NCBI RefSeq assembly: GCF_020283565.1
Contig: NC_060064.1
Span: forward strand, 27,486,337-27,550,336
DNA length: 64,000 bases
Reading direction: 5' to 3'
Source: Trifolium pratense
Taxonomy: Eukaryota > Streptophyta > Magnoliopsida > Fabales > Fabaceae
Made by a program: the position numbers and the translations under genes. Every line of letters begins with the position of its first letter. Position 1 is the stretch's first letter. The notes beneath the pieces were generated by a model, which made no database searches, was not told the DNA's origin, and was given only the letters and a program-made list of their open reading frames with translations. This document shows, piece by piece, positions 1 through 11,023 of this stretch.

Positions 1-1531
1 GGGTCAGATGGTGTATGCACAACATCACTGCTAGATCCACTTCTTACAAGAGGATCAGAGGCAGCGTGTATCTTTAAAAAGGATGAATCTGGACAATGTT
101 ACAAACCCTAATTGATTCAAATTCAATGCCAAGAAAGTCACAAAGCTATAATTTTTTATTTAGTTTAGAAGTATGACTATGATAAAATAACAAACGAGTA
201 TATAGCGCCGAGATTTCAAATTGAAGTTGTATCTGTTGTCCAACATATGTTTTTTGGTCTTCACCTTCTGGTTCCCGGGGTAAGGCCCCAGGTAATCCAG
301 ATTTTGGCCGCGAGATAAGTAAAGTTTAGCAAAGAATTGTTCCTACAGAAATCAAACTCGGGTTCTCCCGAACGATTCGTCCTAGGAGGCCTCATTAAGC
401 ACTTGAGCGAGCTCAATTACTTGGTTATATCTGTTGTCCGAGTCCGACATTGTTCATAACAGACACCCGACACATGTGGTTGGTTACATTCCATTATCTA
501 ATTATTTCAAATTACCATTGGTGTCAACGTATCAGGGTTGTCTCTAGTGTTCGTGTATGTGCTTGCAAAAGGTACAATAGAAAGGAAAAGAAATACATAC
601 CTGATTCAGTTGAGGAGGGAAGAGTGAAAGGCATGACATAACCATCATGAGGAGAATCCCTTTTCTTTTGCCTCCTCAAACACCATATAGCAACTCCAAT
701 GAAGCCAAGCAATAGAATTCCACCAAATACAGCTATAGCCACTACAGCACCAGAACCAATTCCACCACTGCTGCTTCCGGATTCAGGGCTTGATTGTTCT
801 GGTCCATTCTGTGGTGGCGGAGGCGGCGACAAATGAATGATTGAGGGTGATGGAGGTGATACCCTTGGTGTTGAATTTGAAGGCCGAGGTGGTGGTGAAC
901 TAGGTCTTGCAGGAGGGCTGGTTGATGATGGTGATGGTGATGGTGATGGTGCCGGTAATGGTGACGGCGGTGATGATGCTGGTGGTGGAGTTTGAGATGA
1001 GTTATTGGGGGATGGTGGAGGTGAAGGTCTGGGTGGTGTCACGGTGGGAGAAGGGGGTGAATTTTCCGGTGGAGATGATTGGGGTGGATTTGAAGGTGCA
1101 ATTGGTGGTGAAGGCGGGGGAGGGCTTCTTGATTGTGGTGGTGGTGGTGAGCGACGAGGTGGAGAAGATGGTAGTGGCGACGGTGCTACTGGTGGTGAAG
1201 GCGGAGGAGAGCTTCTTGGAGGAACGGGTGATTGCGGTGGCGGTGAGGGACGAGCTGGTGAAGATGGTGGTGGCGATTGGGGCGATGGAGGAGGGCGTGT
1301 TGGCGGGGTTGGAGTAGGAGCTACAGGAGGCGGCGATGGAGGTGAAGGCCGAGGAGACGACGGCACAGCTGGAGGAGGAGCAGCCGGAGGAGGTGAAGAG
1401 GAAGAGGGTGGTTGCTGCGGTGGTGGAGGTGAAGTTGAACTGTTAGGCGACGGAGCAGTAGATGAGGAAGGCGGACGAGTGGTATTAGAAGGTAGTTGCG
1501 GTGGTGCCGGAGACGGCGACGCTGCCGACAT
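1..1531 (-). CDS. PERK-type proline-rich receptor-like kinase, 5' part (runs off left edge)
   Basis: Two exons are visible: 601..1531 (ATG at 1531) and <1..88. The donor at 600 (GTATGT) and the acceptor before 88 join in frame to read ...SSTES-DSSFLK..., as in the PERK family. The first exon encodes about 310 residues: roughly 255 residues of Ser/Pro-rich, extensin-like sequence with many SPPP/PPPP runs, then one membrane span at about residues 261-284 (AVVAIAVFGGILLLGFIGVA), then a basic stop-transfer stretch (RRQKKR) and the start of the cytoplasmic juxtamembrane region. The kinase domain would lie left of the window. PERKs are plasma-membrane kinases thought to sense the cell wall; that role is family knowledge. 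No classical signal peptide is seen before the Pro-rich region, which is normal for PERKs. GC-rich antisense frames across this exon are shadows. Confidence 0.88.
235..430 (-). mobile_element. tRNA-derived SINE-like repeat in PERK intron 1
   Basis: On the minus strand the stretch has an A-box-like sequence (about 416-391, ...GCTCAAGTGCTTAATGAGGC) and a B-box-like sequence (about 371-350, GAACCCGAGTTTGATTTC), the layout of a tRNA-derived SINE head. A related copy lies at 44118-44262 in the COX23 intron, and a fragment (TTACTTATCTCGCGATCGAAC) at about 17940. The boundaries are approximate. Confidence 0.6.
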
Positions 1532-3379
1532 ATTTTGTATTTCTTCTAAACTTCAAATTCACCACATTTCACACGTGCAAAATATCTTCTTATCACAAAC
1601 CAAACTTCCAATACCGAACTAACTAACCAGAACCATATAGTATGATGATTTATGCTAAAAAGGACAAGACAAAACAATTATGTCGGAGATCGAAGTTAAG
1701 ATGAAGAATGTTTCTGACACAAACTCTTGACTGTTTCTTACCAGTTTCAATATCGTTCAAAATTGTCTCCTGATTCAAAAACCGAGTTTCAGAAACCGAG
1801 TTTCAATATGAAGAAACACAGTGTGTTTCAGAATCTTTGCAATAGACATAGTATCATGATGATGATGATGATGATAACAACTCACTACCATTGACAGGAT
1901 CCCAACAACTCAAACCATAAATAAAAACCAAAGTGTGTTTTCTTTGAATAATTCTTTTACTTTAGCAGCATCAGTGTTCTGAATTTAATGAAGGTAATAG
2001 TAAGAATAAATTTTGATTCATTAATAATGAATTTTCTCCTCGTATGACTTTGGTTGTTTGTTTGATGGAGTGTTTCTCTCTGCATACGCTTCACTATCAC
2101 GGTTACACGGATTGTGGGGTCCAATTCCAAAGCTAAAACGACCCCTAACTCACATTTCAATAGTGCGATTATTATTCAATGTTTTTTCAACAATATTTTC
2201 AGGTTTTTTTTATATATAAAAAAAAAAAAACAATATTTTCAAATATAAATTTATTCAAGTTTTAAAGAGGGTTTAGATTAGATGACACGAGTATCTTCTA
2301 ACTTAACTAAGATCCTAAAATTATCAGAGAAATGCCACACTAACATTTCCAAAACATTTTCCCGTATCAATATCGTATCGGTAATGTGTCATGGGATTCA
2401 TAGTTTAAGATTTTTGTTGTTTTAAACAAAGAGATAGTCCTAAATTATTTTATTAAAAAATATATTTATTTAATATCAAAGATTTTATCGCCACATATTA
2501 ATATTGAAATAAAACTTAAAATAATTTTATTTAACCCGTCCAAAATTAACGCGTCTACCAAACGGAATGGTTTATAGCCAAAAAAAGCCACAGTCTTGTT
2601 TTGAATTCCTTAGTTATAATAATAGCAAAAATTCTTTTCAAACTTTGACGGTAAATTATACTACTAGCCAACATCATAATAAAGAAAAGGAAAAAATACA
2701 CTTTCATACTTAAAAGATGTTTAAAAACAAAGAATCGGAAGAACAAAGAAATGTTATAAAAAAGGGAAAAGACAAAAGTGTAAAAAACAAATAATGTAAA
2801 AAAAATAAAGTATTAATAAGTTTAAATAAGTTTTAAACAAATATTAAGCCCATAAAGAGAAATCATAATAAAGTTTTCTTATGTGAACATGCGGAAGGAT
2901 CATTGTCGATGTTTTTTTACATGCAAACCAACACATGAATTTCAGTTTTAAACATATATGATTGGTTTGAGGTGTTTAATACCTTGGCTTACCTCTGGTT
3001 CGGAAGTGGACGACGAAGTGTATTCTCTTTTGTGCCAAAACCCATACAGATTAGTCTATTTTGACAGCTCTACGTTTTTGTAGGTCTGTGTCCCCCGTTA
3101 GAACATCTCATATGTTTAAATATGGCAACAATTAAAGTTCCGAAGTGTTTATGGTATGCATCATGTGGATTATTTGGTGTTGAAACAACGTGCATTTTTA
3201 AGATATGAATTAATCTATCTATACTCTAGTCGTGCATCCTTATACACTTGCTCACAAGGCTGCCTTAGCTTATGGCATCAGTCATGAGCAACAACATAAT
3301 TGTCTCATGACTATCAATATGTTACTGGATGAAAAGGAGAGCAATTTGAGCGTGTGATATAAAAAAAGAAAAAGAAAAG
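1532..3379. other. Intergenic, upstream of the PERK gene
   Basis: This is AT-rich sequence with no coding region I can support. It should contain the PERK promoter and 5'UTR (immediately right of 1531). A short GAT trinucleotide run lies at about 1855-1873, and poly-A/T tracts at 2208-2230. From 2900 to 3380 there is nothing recognisable. Confidence 0.5.
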
Positions 3380-3383
3380 CTAT

Positions 3384-3566
3384 TTGAACATTAAGCAAGT
3401 ACTCATGCCAAAAAATGGTGACATATCCATAATTGAGACGGAAAACCGAAAACTCACCATAAGGCGACCAGACGCTCCATCACATGCAGCTGTTGACAGC
3501 AGACTGTGGGTGAAAACTGAGGTTGTTGGACGTGAACACATAGGGACAATCAATTTCTGGGCTTGA
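3384..3566 (+). other. Unrecognised short open frame (possible exon or relic)
   Basis: A 60-codon frame ends in ...REHIGTINFWA-stop and contains a segment TIRRPDAPSHAAVDSRLW that has the look of real protein sequence rather than translated AT-rich filler. No partner exons or start context were found nearby. I do not recognise a family. It may be a relic exon or chance. Confidence 0.2.
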
Positions 3567-3801
3567 AAAAACGATCTATCTAGTTTATATATGACACCGG
3601 AGGAAATATATTTTAGCATACCAAGAAGAGACTAAACAACTCATAATATTCATACTTTCTAAAGAAACTATTCATAGAGGTCCAGATCAACAACATAAAC
3701 TTTGCTAGTATCATTTTTCCAATTAAAACTTTTTTTAAAAATGAATTAGATTAGATATCATGAAGGATTCAAATTATTGTCAATTTCTAAGGAAACTACT
3801 A

Positions 3802-5250
3802 CTAGAGTGGATTGAAGTATTCTGTAGCTGTAACTGAATCCAATTCAAAACTAGAGCAATTTCTTTGCAGGTTGGTTACTGGTAAAGGTTCTGGTGGGCA
3901 TTGTTTGGTAATCTTCGGTTCAACAGGTGCCAGATAAGCTTTGGGTTTCAAATTGCCAGTTTGAGTTCTTGTCACCATAGAGGGGTGTTGTTTTAGAAGA
4001 TGAGTGGGGCATTTGTTTTGGTGGATTAGTAGGTAAAGAAAGTAAGGGGGCAGTGGTGACAAGTGGTGTAGGGGTACAGGTGGTTGGTGTAGAGGTGTGT
4101 GGGCAGGACTTGAGGTAGTGGCGGATGTAGTGTTGTGTGACGGGGATAGGAGGAGTAGGACTAGTGCAGGCACCAGGTTAATGAGGTTGGCAGGGTAAAA
4201 AAACTCTCGTGCCAATTTTGGTAGGCTAGTCCATACAGAGTAAAAAAAAAAAAACTCTGGCTTTAAATGGAGCTCCCGCAAGTGGGCGGTGATATTTGTC
4301 CCCTCGAATTAGTCGGTCTTGGACTGGATACCAATTTTTTTTAAAAAAAAAATGAGGTTGGCAGGGGTGATGGGGACCTGTGAATTATGTGGGGGTGGTA
4401 ATTGGAATATCAGTGGGTTCCTGTGGGGTCACAAGGTGTATGGCGGAGGGAAATTTAGTAGGTGTAGTAACAGCTTGATGGCTTAGGTAACATTAGGAGG
4501 GGAAAAGGGGTTGAAAATCACATCCTTGGAAATAAAATTTCTGCTTGAGGGAGATAAACACTTTTGTCCCTTGTGTTGAGGAGAGATACCCAGATAGACA
4601 CACTCAGTGGACCTTAGTTGAAGCTTATGTTTGTCGTAAGGTCTAAGATTCGGAAAAGAGCATGATAAAGTGATGCAAATTTGAGTGTGCTGCTGATGGT
4701 AACCTGTTGATGAGATAAACTGCCTGAGTAAAACTATGATCCCAATAGTTCAAAAGGGTATAGATGCCTGAGCTAAAATTGTGCGCAGTAATCACACCTT
4801 CTACTTGCTGACTCCACAGAAGAAAATTCGATTCATCGGGTTTCAGGGAGAGTTTGAAATTCACCTTTTTGGATGTGTGGTGCAAGTGTTTATTCTTGCA
4901 CTGTTTCGGTGGAGCTTGTCACCGGATCTGGAATCAGCGGTGGGGAGGAAGGTGGTGTTGATGCCATGTTTGCAGCAACGATTCACCTGAGAAGAAAGGG
5001 ATTGAGCAGATCCCAAGGAAGAACACGGCTGTATGATAGCATATTTGGTTTTGAGAGTGAAGAGAAATTGAAACTTTCCATTGACCAGAAAATGATTCCA
5101 GAATATTCATTACAATGAAGAGTTCTCTTTTTATAGATAGAAACTTCGATACAGTGAGTGAAACTAACTCTTAACTGTCTCTAACAGATTCAAACAGACT
5201 CTAATAACCTAGAGAGTGTACTTAACTACAGTAGTCTCACAGTAGTGTTG
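3802..5250 (-). mobile_element. Decayed, internally deleted Ty1/copia retrotransposon remnant
   Basis: Minus-strand frames show copia polyprotein pieces. A gag-like start (ATG at 4967) leads to sequence ending near KPDESNFLLWSQQVEGVI. This is joined within a few residues to integrase-like sequence (YWDHSFTQAVYLINRLPSAA, about 4645-4750), then to the integrase tail (4500-4640), then to the pre-RT segment (VTRTQTGNLKPKAYLAPVEP, about 3900-3980). Reverse transcriptase and RNase H are absent and frames are interrupted, so it is a dead, deleted copy. The sequence at about 5010-5250 holds a minus-strand TATAAAAAG box (near 5131) and is probably the remains of the 5' LTR and leader. No second LTR or target duplication was found. 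Confidence 0.7.
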
Positions 5251-5818
5251 TGTGCTCCATGCCTTGTTTGCCTTTGATCTTATATACTCTAATATATATG
5301 AATATATTGTGGCAAACATATTTGTAACTTGGAATAAACCATGGCATGGTGCTTTCATTTTGAATGTGGATTGTCATGGAAATTTTTCACAGTTTATTCC
5401 GCAGTGTAGAGGTTTCTAATATTTTACATGCTGAGATTATGGCTTCATTATAGGGAATTGTGTTATACTAGGATGCTGGCTTTAGAGAAGTTTGCGGCTA
5501 CTATTTTTCACTACAATTGATTTTGATCGGTGGAAGCATAAACAAGAACAAGTTTAGTATCCGATGGATCAAACAAATCTGCACCTTAATTAAATACTGA
5601 GACACAAGATGATTAGAGATTTTGGATTTATGCTGTTAAAGAAAATTTCTTCCATATATAAGAAATTATGTTGCACATATCAGGCGTAAATCGTATGGAA
5701 CACATAATTCATTATCTAAGACACATTTTGAACTTGCAAAGTAAAGGCATGCTTAACAAACCTAAGATTTAGTATAAAAAACTGAGCTCACTACATATTG
5801 ATTTTGTGACTCGAGCAA
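5251..5818. other. Intergenic between copia remnant and LPXD 3' end
   Basis: There is no coding region. The right-hand portion should hold the LPXD 3'UTR and polyadenylation signals (minus strand). No other structure is evident. Confidence 0.4.
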
Positions 5819-8800
5819 CTACACTCCCCTAACTACAAAACCACTGGCAACTTGCCTCCGCCATTTGTGAATAGAAACCTACAAAGCAGCAAGGAAGGTA
5901 GGTTATGAATCCACACAGCAATTTAAATGTATGTCAAACTATGAACTTTGATGCTAACGCAACATATGGAATAAAGCACAAGACTAGTAGATAATTACAG
6001 CTGGAAAGCCACCATAGTCCCCAGGTTCTGTGATGTTCTTGGTTACACAACTTAACGCGGCAAGCCGAACCTGCAAGCACTTTGCAATCAGATGTCTTTT
6101 TATCCTCAACCCCAAACTCCCAATTTGCAGGCAGTAAAAATAGTGCAATAGCAAAAGAAATCACAACAGTGGTGATTGATCATTGAATCGATGAGTTTGA
6201 CGAAATTATAGTGGTACCGTTATATTTTTTAAGCTCTAAAATATAGTTTTAATCAAAATCACTGTGGTGCACAGTGATTCTGCCGAACTCACCACCAAGC
6301 CAAACATGCACTTAGTACAGCCAACAAGGAATCACAGGTTGTAATGACACCATGAAGATGAAACTCCAATTAACATGTATTTGTTTCCAACGTCTTTCAA
6401 ATCTTCAACTTAATAACACTTTCTGAGACCATTATAGTTTGATATTATTTTCTTGCAGGAAACGAACAAGCACTGAAACTCCAATTATTCATTTAATAAT
6501 CAATAGCCACCCTCAGTGCACCAAGCAATACAAAATCATACCTTTGATGCAATCGATACATGATCTCGCACTGCTACCCTTCCTCCCATTGTCACATAGT
6601 CTCCTATGCTGAACACATAAGGAAAAAGTTGTGAATCTTGAGAAAGAAAGCGTCAGCAATAACTTTAGTTCTAATATGAATTTGACCAGATAAATCATCA
6701 AAAAATTTACTAGGTAATAGCAAAATGAATGAAGATAACATACGTTGCTGAGCCTGCAATACCAACTTGTCCACAAAGCATACAATTCTTCCCAATAACT
6801 ACATTATGGCCAATCTGCAGAACTAATCAGAACAGATGAACAAAGCCTTTTATTTTTGCTTGTGTAATTATGTAAAAGCTAAATGTTAACCTGAACTAAA
6901 TTATCTATCTTCGAGTTGTCCCCAATAAATGTATCTCTCCAGCTGCATGGCCAAAGAGTGAATATAATTATTTGATATCAATTCCAAGTAAAGTCAAACT
7001 ATAACACATTTTTTGACACATCATGAGGTTAAACAGAAAAGGATATAAGCTGTAAAAATAATTACCTGCCCCTGTCAATGCATGTATTTGCACCAATTTC
7101 CACATTGTTCCCTATTATTACATTCAATGTCTGAAGATTTAATCAAGAAATTCATATTGTCAGTAGTACAATCTAAGCAAGTCGAAAAAAAATCAAATTA
7201 CAAGAAAAATTACCAACCTGAGGCTTCTTTACCATATTACCATCACCATCCACATAAAATCCAAACCCTGCATGTAAAATACAATACATAAATGTTATCC
7301 GAAGGTAGTGACCCTAACAAAACAACAATCAGTTCTGGTAGTTTATTTAAATGTGCACTTATCATCTATTCAACATTAACACCATATGCTGCTAAAGTTA
7401 AATGTATGGATGTATCTTGACCATATAATATGTTTTCTGTGTGCATGTTTGGGAAGTGAGTGACAAAATTACGGTGGCACCGTGATTACGCCAAACTCAC
7501 TGCCAGGTCCATACAATGACACTTGGTGTCCTCAATTATTTAAAAACAAGCATGTTTAGAAATCCAGCATTACCATCTTGACCAATGCAGACTCCGTTGT
7601 GAATTACACATGAATCACCTATACTGCAATTACTAAGTGAGACATTAAACCTGGAAAAGGTGTAGTAACAAAATCTCATCAGTTCAAGTTTTTAGACATA
7701 AACAGATATATGAATTGTGAACCTCTTAAAAAAAATTACAATTACCAATAAAAGAAGAGACAACATACTACTAATTTGAAACATGCTTATCAAATGAAGA
7801 TTCAAAATTTGAATCGGAAGACCGACTTTCCAAATCATGAGTCAAATCTTAGTATGAATTGTAAGATACATTGCAAAAAAAATGATATTTTTATGTAAAA
7901 AATAAGTGACATGACAAAATTATAAATTAACATATAAAAAAGGGGCTGGCTACCCTAAGTTTGGATAGTAATTCATCACTTGAGCAGAGATTCATGTTCA
8001 AGATAGACACACTAGAGAATCATATTGATTGGATTTAGTTTTGTATCCACATGCAATACAACTTATACGCATAGTAAGATACGGCTAAATACATTCAAGG
8101 ATCCTTTAAGTGTCACATTTGTAATGTCACATTTGTAATGGCCGTTTTTTAGGTAACAAATAGGTCTTTTAAGTTTCTAACTTGTTGCACTTTATCCTAC
8201 ATTACAAAAACTTGTTACACTGTTACTCTTCCAGATAATCTCCTCCAACATATGTGTCTTTTTCATCAAAATATCCATATCCATTAAGGTGGAAGTCAAC
8301 ATTAACCACCACAGTGCAACAAGGTAACATAGGTTAACCGGAAGGGTAACGATGTAACAAATAGAAACATAAAGGACCTATTTCTTACCTAAGAAACTTA
8401 AAGGACCGAACTGTTATCTAAAAAAACTTAAAGGACCCCTAAATGTATTTGATCGTAAGATACTAATAACCATCATGTGAATTACAAATAAAATGAAAGA
8501 CTTCTCTTAAAAACAAAATTGCATAGAAAAAGTAAAGTGTACCCAATTTTACCCAATTTGTGTTGAATGAGCAATAGAAACAGAAGGACCAACAACAGTT
8601 CCAGAACCAATACGAACATTTGAAGCAACAACAGATTGAGAATGAACAATAGCACCAACATCTAGAAACGCTGTTGAGTCAATACAAGCTGATTCATGAA
8701 AAATGCCACCCCCATTTTGCCATTTCTTAAATTTACCATCACTGAAAGCTCCAAAACTATCTTCTGATCTTGAAACACAAGACAACCGCAAAGGGAATAA

Positions 8801-9014
8801 ATAAATAAATTAAAAACAAAGAAAAAATGATAATGATAATGATAGTGAAAATGAACTCACCGGAAGAAGAAGTAGTAGTAGTAGTAGAGAAACGAGGATG
8901 AGAAGAGAGAATATAGAGAAAGTTTAGATTTTGATTGAAATTGAGAAAAGGGGTTGGAGTTGAACGAGTAAAGGAAAGTAATTTTCTTCCAGTTACAGCA
9001 GCCATAGTTGTCAT
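5819..9014 (-). CDS. LPXD: LpxD homologue, UDP-3-O-acylglucosamine N-acyltransferase, predicted mitochondrial
   Basis: Ten exons on the minus strand: 8861..9014, 8553..8763, 7574..7650, 7218..7267, 7066..7130, 6891..6942, 6744..6814, 6542..6608, 5999..6070, 5819..5878. Every junction has GT/AG and restores frame; the sum is 879 nt, 292 residues. The start is ATG 9014; an in-frame ATG at 9005 is an alternative. The N-terminus is basic, Ser/Thr-rich and acid-free, fitting an organelle transit peptide. The body is a left-handed beta-helix of hexapeptide repeats, with family motifs such as [18 protein letters not shown] and [10 protein letters not shown]. His206 (QIGHNVVIG) and His243 (VRDHVSIAS) are 37 residues apart, as are the E. 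coli LpxD catalytic pair His239/His276. The family transfers a hydroxyacyl group in lipid A-like synthesis; in plants it is assigned to mitochondria. The final 19-codon exon carries the conserved SIHKWRRQ tail. Confidence 0.93.
8087..8455. repeat. MITE-like inverted-repeat element in LPXD intron 2
   Basis: The ends are inverted copies: left ...AAATACATTCAAGGATCCTTTAAG..., right ...CTTAAAGGACCCCTAAATGTATTT. A second inverted pair (GTAACAAATAGGTC / GACCTATTTCTTACC) lies inside. The size (about 370 bp) and lack of coding capacity fit a non-autonomous DNA element. Exact ends and target duplication are not resolved. Confidence 0.6.
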
Positions 9015-9227
9015 CACTCACTCACTGGTCACTAGACAAGTACGTACGTGTACGAGGAAGATGGTTCCACAGAGGTGTTGCTTCGCGAATTGTTTTGTCT
9101 CCGATCGAGTCTACAAATATTGTCCTTTATTGCCCTCCCTAATTTGCATTATTCATTTTCTCTCCAAATAATTTTTTATCATTTGTTTATTTTTTATTGG
9201 TTCTTTTTAAAAGTTTGTAAATTAAGG

Positions 9228-10098
9228 ATAGGATATAAAACAGGATAAGGATAGGATAGGATAACAGCAGGATAACAGTTATACTCAGTTATCATATCCT
9301 ATGTTTGGTGCACACAGGATAACAAACATGATAACTATTATATTTTGTTTTTAATACATACTTGCTCATAATAATATGATAAGATATATAACATATTTAA
9401 TTGACAAAATTACTCTTGTAAAACAATTGTTATTTTTTTAAAATTATTTTGTAATACTTTGAATTTTATAAATAAAAAATATAAATAAGTAATCAAATAA
9501 CTTTATATAATTTAAAATAAAAATCATGAGAAAATAATCAAGTTTAATTTTTTATATGAATCATGATCAAATAAATAACTCAATAATATATACATGTTAG
9601 ATAAGCCAAATAAATATATGATATATCTCATACGTAAATAATAAAACTATTATTGCAAAAGAATTATATTTAATTTTTTATAAAATTTAAATTAATATCC
9701 CTATTTGTCAATTTTTTAATAATCATTTTACTTTAAAATATTGTAATTTTAGTAAAATTTTGATTTTTTAGAATATATAAATTACAAAATTACCCCTGTG
9801 AGAAAATCACATATATATTTAAAAATTAATTATTTAATTATTTATATTTTATTAATTTTATTTTATGTATTTTAAATATATATTATAAAATAAATCAGTA
9901 ATTTTTTTTTTCTTCTTATCCTATCCTGCTGGTAACTCAGCTCAAATTCAGGATAAGAATTATAACTAGAGAGACAGGATAGGATAAGCTTCATGATTAA
10001 CTTATCATATCCTGCTGTATCACCAAACACTGGATTGCGGCAGGATATGATACAGTTATCATATCCTGTCTCTTATCCTGTGCACCAAACGGGCCCTA
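9228..10098. mobile_element. Non-autonomous DNA transposon (MITE-like), AT-rich
   Basis: Near the left end lies GTTTGGTGCACACAGGATA (about 9303) and at the right end TATCCTGTGCACCAAACGGG (about 10077-10096), an inverted pair. Both ends carry many copies of GGATA/TATCC (GGATAGGATA, CAGGATAACAG, TATCATATCCTG). The interior is very AT-rich and non-coding. The GGGCCCGTTTGG-type terminus resembles plant PIF/Harbinger or hAT MITEs, but I cannot fix the superfamily. The left boundary is uncertain, since extra GGATA repeats extend to about 9224. Confidence 0.6.
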
Positions 10099-10201
10099 AG
10101 GGTTGTATAGTTTGTCGTTGATGTTCTCTTTGATAATGAGATGTAAGAACATTATAATGATCAACGGTTCATTTTGATTGAAAATAAAACGTTATAATTT
10201 A

Positions 10202-10326
10202 CTTCATCCGTCCTAAAATATAAGCAAAAATGTGTCAATGCAACTTGATGTATTTGGTTCAAAATTTGAACAGAATACATTCACTTTTGTTGACTAATTT
10301 TTGCTTATATTTTGCGACGGAGGAAG
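10202..10326. mobile_element. Stowaway-type MITE (Tc1/mariner), 125 bp
   Basis: The terminal inverted repeats are CTTCATCCGTCCTAAAATAT at the left and ATATTTTGCGACGGAGGAAG at the right. They are flanked by TA on both sides (10200-10201 and 10327-10328), the usual Tc1/mariner target duplication. It is non-coding. Confidence 0.85.
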
Positions 10327-11023
10327 TACCATGTTACTTTAAAATTGCAACATAAAGTGGATTTTTCCATGTGGTGGTGGTGATTCCGCCACATTTCTTA
10401 ACATAATGTTATAAGATATCGTTCTGCTCAATGAAGAACTAGATGATTCCAATTATGAGATTTGAAATGAGTTAAGATCCTCTTCATCTCTCAATTTTTG
10501 CCATTATTAAAATTTTAGAAATATAAATACAATGATGTTATTCTAAAACTTAAAATTACAGCTTAAGAATGTTAAAAAAACGAAAAAAGAGAGAAAACAG
10601 TTCACAATAAATAAACGCAAAATATTATTATAAGACCATGAACACTACAATTCAATGATCTTATGTTCTTTTCTTACAATATTGCCTACATCGAAAATTG
10701 AAAGTGAAGATGCAGGCATTTTGCTAGAGATTCTTCAAATGTAAGTTGATCTTCATGTTGCACAAAAATATTTCCTTGATGACAATAACCGCAAAGAAAC
10801 AACACGTGTAGAGGTAGCACTGATAATGAGTTTGACTGTTTAAGATCTAAAACTATCATAAAAATCGTCTGCAATCATCATATACTCATTGAGACGTTCT
10901 ATTCCACACAAAAATAACCTTTTTCTGCATATCACCTATGAAATTTACCTTGTTCAAGATCAACTACATCGATGCCAACAAGACATTATTTCAAAGAAGA
11001 AATCTCCATGTTAACTGACATAA
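10327..11023. other. RUG3 3' flank
   Basis: There is no supported gene. A 62-codon minus-strand frame (10686..10874) lies about 150 bp beyond the RUG3 stop. It matches no family I recognise and is more likely 3'UTR or chance. The RUG3 3'UTR should fall in the right part. Confidence 0.4.

Noticed and set aside
907..1622. Long plus-strand frames rich in Gly/Asp/Val opposite the PERK exon
   Set aside because: They are antisense to the Pro-rich exon. Their composition (Gly-Glu-Gly runs) follows directly from the complementary Pro codons, and they carry no domain.
5934..6164. A 76-residue minus-strand frame across LPXD exon 9
   Set aside because: It is the wrong frame of a real exon; the conserved LpxD reading ([18 protein letters not shown]) is in another frame with proper splice sites.
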